From CAZLMW01 sp964560875 (GTDB lineage: Bacteria > Myxococcota_A > UBA9042): 50,424 nt of DNA. Positions 48,233 through 50,424 of this stretch are shown here, in pieces (the first letter of the stretch is position 1; each line of letters starts with the position of its first letter). The notes below the pieces were generated by a model. It did not search any database. It had not been told where the DNA came from and saw only the letters and a list, made by a program, of their open reading frames with translations. The position numbers and the translations under genes are program-made. Where the stretch lies: positions 1-50,424 of the forward strand of contig CAZLMW010000057.1 in the NCBI GenBank assembly GCA_964560875.1. Reading direction: 5' to 3'.

Positions 48233-50424
48233 ATGCATCGACGTGGCGGCGCGCTTGCTGTCCTTCTCCTCCTCCTCGCGCCGCTGACCCTGGCATGTGG
48301 ACAGCTTCTTCACGCGCAGATGCTGGTTTGGGGAGACAGCGTGTGGCCCGGTTATGCGCTGGCCCGTTCCGGATGCGTTGAAGAAGAACCCGACGAGCCC
48401 GAGACGTCCGCGATGTCCGGGCAGGGCGACAGCGACAGCGCCAAGAAGGGCGGCGACAAAGGTGCCGCGGGCGATGACGACGACCTGCTCGACGACGCGC
48501 TCGATGACGGTGACGATGACGCCGCCGAGGCCAAAGCGGACAAGAAGGCCGCCGCGGCATCTGAGGAAGACGACCTGCTGGACAGCGCGCTCGACGATGA
48601 GCTCGGCGACGACGACGAAAAGCCCGCTGAGGCTCCAGCAGCGGCAAAGGCAACCCCCGCCGACACCGCCAGCGCCGGCGACGACGAGCTCGATGACCTG
48701 GACGCGGCGCTGGACGAGATCGCCGAACCGGGCGAAGCGACATCGGGCAGCGACCCACCTGCTGGCGACAATGCGGCAGCCGGCGAACCACCCAGCGACG
48801 ACGGAGCAGCCGCAGCAGTAGCCTCCGCAGCGGTGCCGACGAAGCCGGTGATGACCGACGGCCTGCGCACGTTCTGTCGCCTCGAACGCAAGCTCGCGAA
48901 GGCCTCGGAAACCGGCATCGGCTGGACGCCCACCGTGATGGTGCTGCTGTTGCTGATTTCGGCGTTCATCACGACGCTGCGCCGCCACCACATCTCGCTA
49001 CGCAACCCACGAACCGCGCTCGGCGACCGCATCTCCAACGGCGTTCAGCTCATCGGCAACGCGTTCATCGGGGCGTCCTCGTGGCACATGCGCACGCTCG
49101 CCGACGGCGCCGACAAGGACCGGCAAGTGCTGTGGGCGTTGGGCATGGGCGTCTTGATTCTCATCAACCTCGGGCACATCGCGCGGCCGGTTCGCTCCGA
49201 CACCGACGAGAAGCTCAGCTTCGGCGCCGCCCTGGCGTGCGTTCCCCTGTACGCATGGATGGCCGTGATCAGCGGCGTCTACTTCCTCGCGGTCGAGGGT
49301 CACCCAGCCGGCATCGCCATCTACCTCAACAAGATCACTGAGTTTTCGATCCTCTACATCCAGGTCGGCTTGTACCTCTGGACCGGCATGTTGCTGCGCG
49401 ACACGCGCCTCGGCGAGCTCATGTTCGACATGCTGCGCCCACTGAAGCTGCCACCGGACGTGTTCGCCGTCATCGTCGTCGTCCTCGCCGCCGTTCCGAC
49501 AGCCTACAGCGGCGCATCCGGCATTCTCGTGCTGGCCCTCGGAGCGACGATTTACACCGAGCTGCGTCGTTCCGGTGCGAGCCAACAACGCGCCCTCGCC
49601 GCGACCGCAATGAGCGGCAGCCTCGGGGTCGTTCTTCCGCCCTGTTTGCTGGTGGTTATCGTCGCATCTATCAACCTTGACGTGACGACCGATGAGCTCT
49701 TCTACTGGGGTTGGCGGGTCTTTGTGCTGACCACCTTCGTGTTCGCCGCCGTGTCGTTCGTGCTGCGACAGTCCTCATGGGCGTTTTCACCGGGCCGCGG
49801 CGCATTCAGCAACTCGATGGCAGCCGGCAAGCGCCTGGTCCCCTACTTCGGCCTCGCCATCACGGTCGTCGCCTTCTTCTACTTCGTCCTCAACGCCGCG
49901 CTCGACGAGCACACCGCGCCGTACGTCCTGCCTGTCGCGATGCTCATCATCATGCCGTGGGACAAGTTCACGAGCCGTCGCGCCGGAAAACTTCTGCCCA
50001 GGCGCCCCGAAACCTCGCTGGATACCGGCACCCATATCGGCGCGCTGCTGATGCTCATGGGTCTGTCAGCGTGCCTCGGCGGCGTCATCGAACGCGCCGA
50101 GATCGTCGAGATGTTCCCGCATTCGGTGGGCTCGCCGCTGCTTGCGATGGCGATGCTGATGGTCGTCCTGGTGCTCATCGGCATGGTCATGGACCCATAC
50201 GGCGCCGTCATCCTCGTGAGCGTGACGCTGTATCCGATCGCCAAGGCCAACGGCATCCATCCGCTGAACTTCTGGATGACAGCGCTCGTCTCGTTCGAGC
50301 TCGGCTACCTCACGCCACCGGTTGCGCTCAACCACCTTTTGGCCCGCCAGGTCGTGATGCACCTGCCCGAATACGATGAACTCGAAGAGATACCCGCAGA
50401 CGCAAGCTTCGTGCGCCGCCACGA
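48233..50424 (+). CDS. Fused TRAP permease (DctQM-like) with acidic N-terminal insert (3' end outside window)
   Basis: At least 730 codons. Residues 1-22 are a hydrophobic export signal with a weak lipobox (LTLAC). Residues ~50-205 are low complexity and acidic, with three related units: DDDLLDDALDDGDDD, EDDLLDSALDDELGDDD and DDELDDLDAALDEI. From about 228 come many membrane segments. The first few (to ~420) take the place of DctQ; the rest is DctM, with TAYSGASGILVLALGA, the ATAMSGSLGVVLPP loop and MVMDPYGAVILVSVTL. TRAP permeases use the Na+ or H+ gradient to import organic acids or other solutes. The export signal plus insert ahead of the permease is unusual. Confidence 0.85.
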   Translation, partial: MHRRGGALAVLLLLLAPLTLACGQLLHAQMLVWGDSVWPGYALARSGCVEEEPDEPETSAMSGQGDSDSAKKGGDKGAAGDDDDLLDDALDDGDDDAAEAKADKKAAAASEEDDLLDSALDDELGDDDEKPAEAPAAAKATPADTASAGDDELDDLDAALDEIAEPGEATSGSDPPAGDNAAAGEPPSDDGAAAAVASAAVPTKPVMTDGLRTFCRLERKLAKASETGIGWTPTVMVLLLLISAFITTLRRHHISLRNPRTALGDRISNGVQLIGNAFIGASSWHMRTLADGADKDRQVLWALGMGVLILINLGHIARPVRSDTDEKLSFGAALACVPLYAWMAVISGVYFLAVEGHPAGIAIYLNKITEFSILYIQVGLYLWTGMLLRDTRLGELMFDMLRPLKLPPDVFAVIVVVLAAVPTAYSGASGILVLALGATIYTELRRSGASQQRALAATAMSGSLGVVLPPCLLVVIVASINLDVTTDELFYWGWRVFVLTTFVFAAVSFVLRQSSWAFSPGRGAFSNSMAAGKRLVPYFGLAITVVAFFYFVLNAALDEHTAPYVLPVAMLIIMPWDKFTSRRAGKLLPRRPETSLDTGTHIGALLMLMGLSACLGGVIERAEIVEMFPHSVGSPLLAMAMLMVVLVLIGMVMDPYGAVILVSVTLYPIAKANGIHPLNFWMTALVSFELGYLTPPVALNHLLARQVVMHLPEYDELEEIPADASFVRRH

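Overview
The window is GC-rich, gene-dense bacterial DNA. Its content points to a Myxococcota/Bradymonadota-like (former deltaproteobacterial) predator or saprophyte lineage. The indicators are many large Ser/Gly/Asp-linker lipoproteins, Cys-rich and MopE-like metal-binding modules, two Hanks-type Ser/Thr kinases, a solitary error-prone polymerase DnaE2 and a TatT-type TRAP cluster. This placement is inference from content only; there is no rRNA or marker phylogeny. About eleven of roughly thirty genes carry a lipobox, so the window is dominated by the cell envelope. No tRNA, rRNA or CRISPR array was seen.

Layout. 1-3497 (-) is the 5' part of a giant Cys-rich lipoprotein. 3631-6830 (+) is an outer-membrane barrel protein overlapping a large lipoprotein. 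11202-6838 (-) is a tight four-gene operon: AI-2E-type permease, RNase PH, FadL-like barrel, and a lipoprotein whose N-terminus appears to be read through a 15-bp tandem repeat. 11249-14268 (+) holds CinA and a PilZ protein. 14304-15713 (-) is an M20 dipeptidase. 15755-25647 (+) holds a lipoprotein, DnaE2 behind a palindromic operator, a beta-propeller-like lipoprotein, a secreted animal-type haem peroxidase, an MscS channel and a flavin-reductase-fold protein. 25657-27339 (-) encodes two envelope proteins. 27471-29568 (+) is a transmembrane Ser/Thr kinase with an HGDDK-repeat tail and an external EF-hand loop. 32453-29701 (-) is an operon of two PLP fold-type II enzymes. 32565-38496 (+) holds a glycosidase-like lipoprotein, a DPPR-type UbiA prenyltransferase and a Cys-rich lipoprotein ending in an amidase domain that has lost its catalytic residues.

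38535-40934 is an island bounded by two ~246-bp inverted repeats. It carries a vapBC toxin-antitoxin pair and a broken metallopeptidase/VHL-beta gene. 40982-46015 holds a vWA lipoprotein and, divergently, a kinase/NB-ARC/TPR regulator. 46177 to the window end is a TRAP-like transporter operon: solute-binding protein, TatT lipoprotein, and a fused DctQM permease with an acidic N-terminal insert.

The most notable signals are these: two 15-bp, pentapeptide-encoding tandem arrays that both broke the assembly (each holds a 100-N gap), each lying in a probable N-terminus; the amidase pseudoenzyme; the inverted-repeat island with the decayed VHL gene; and the palindrome in the dnaE2 promoter.
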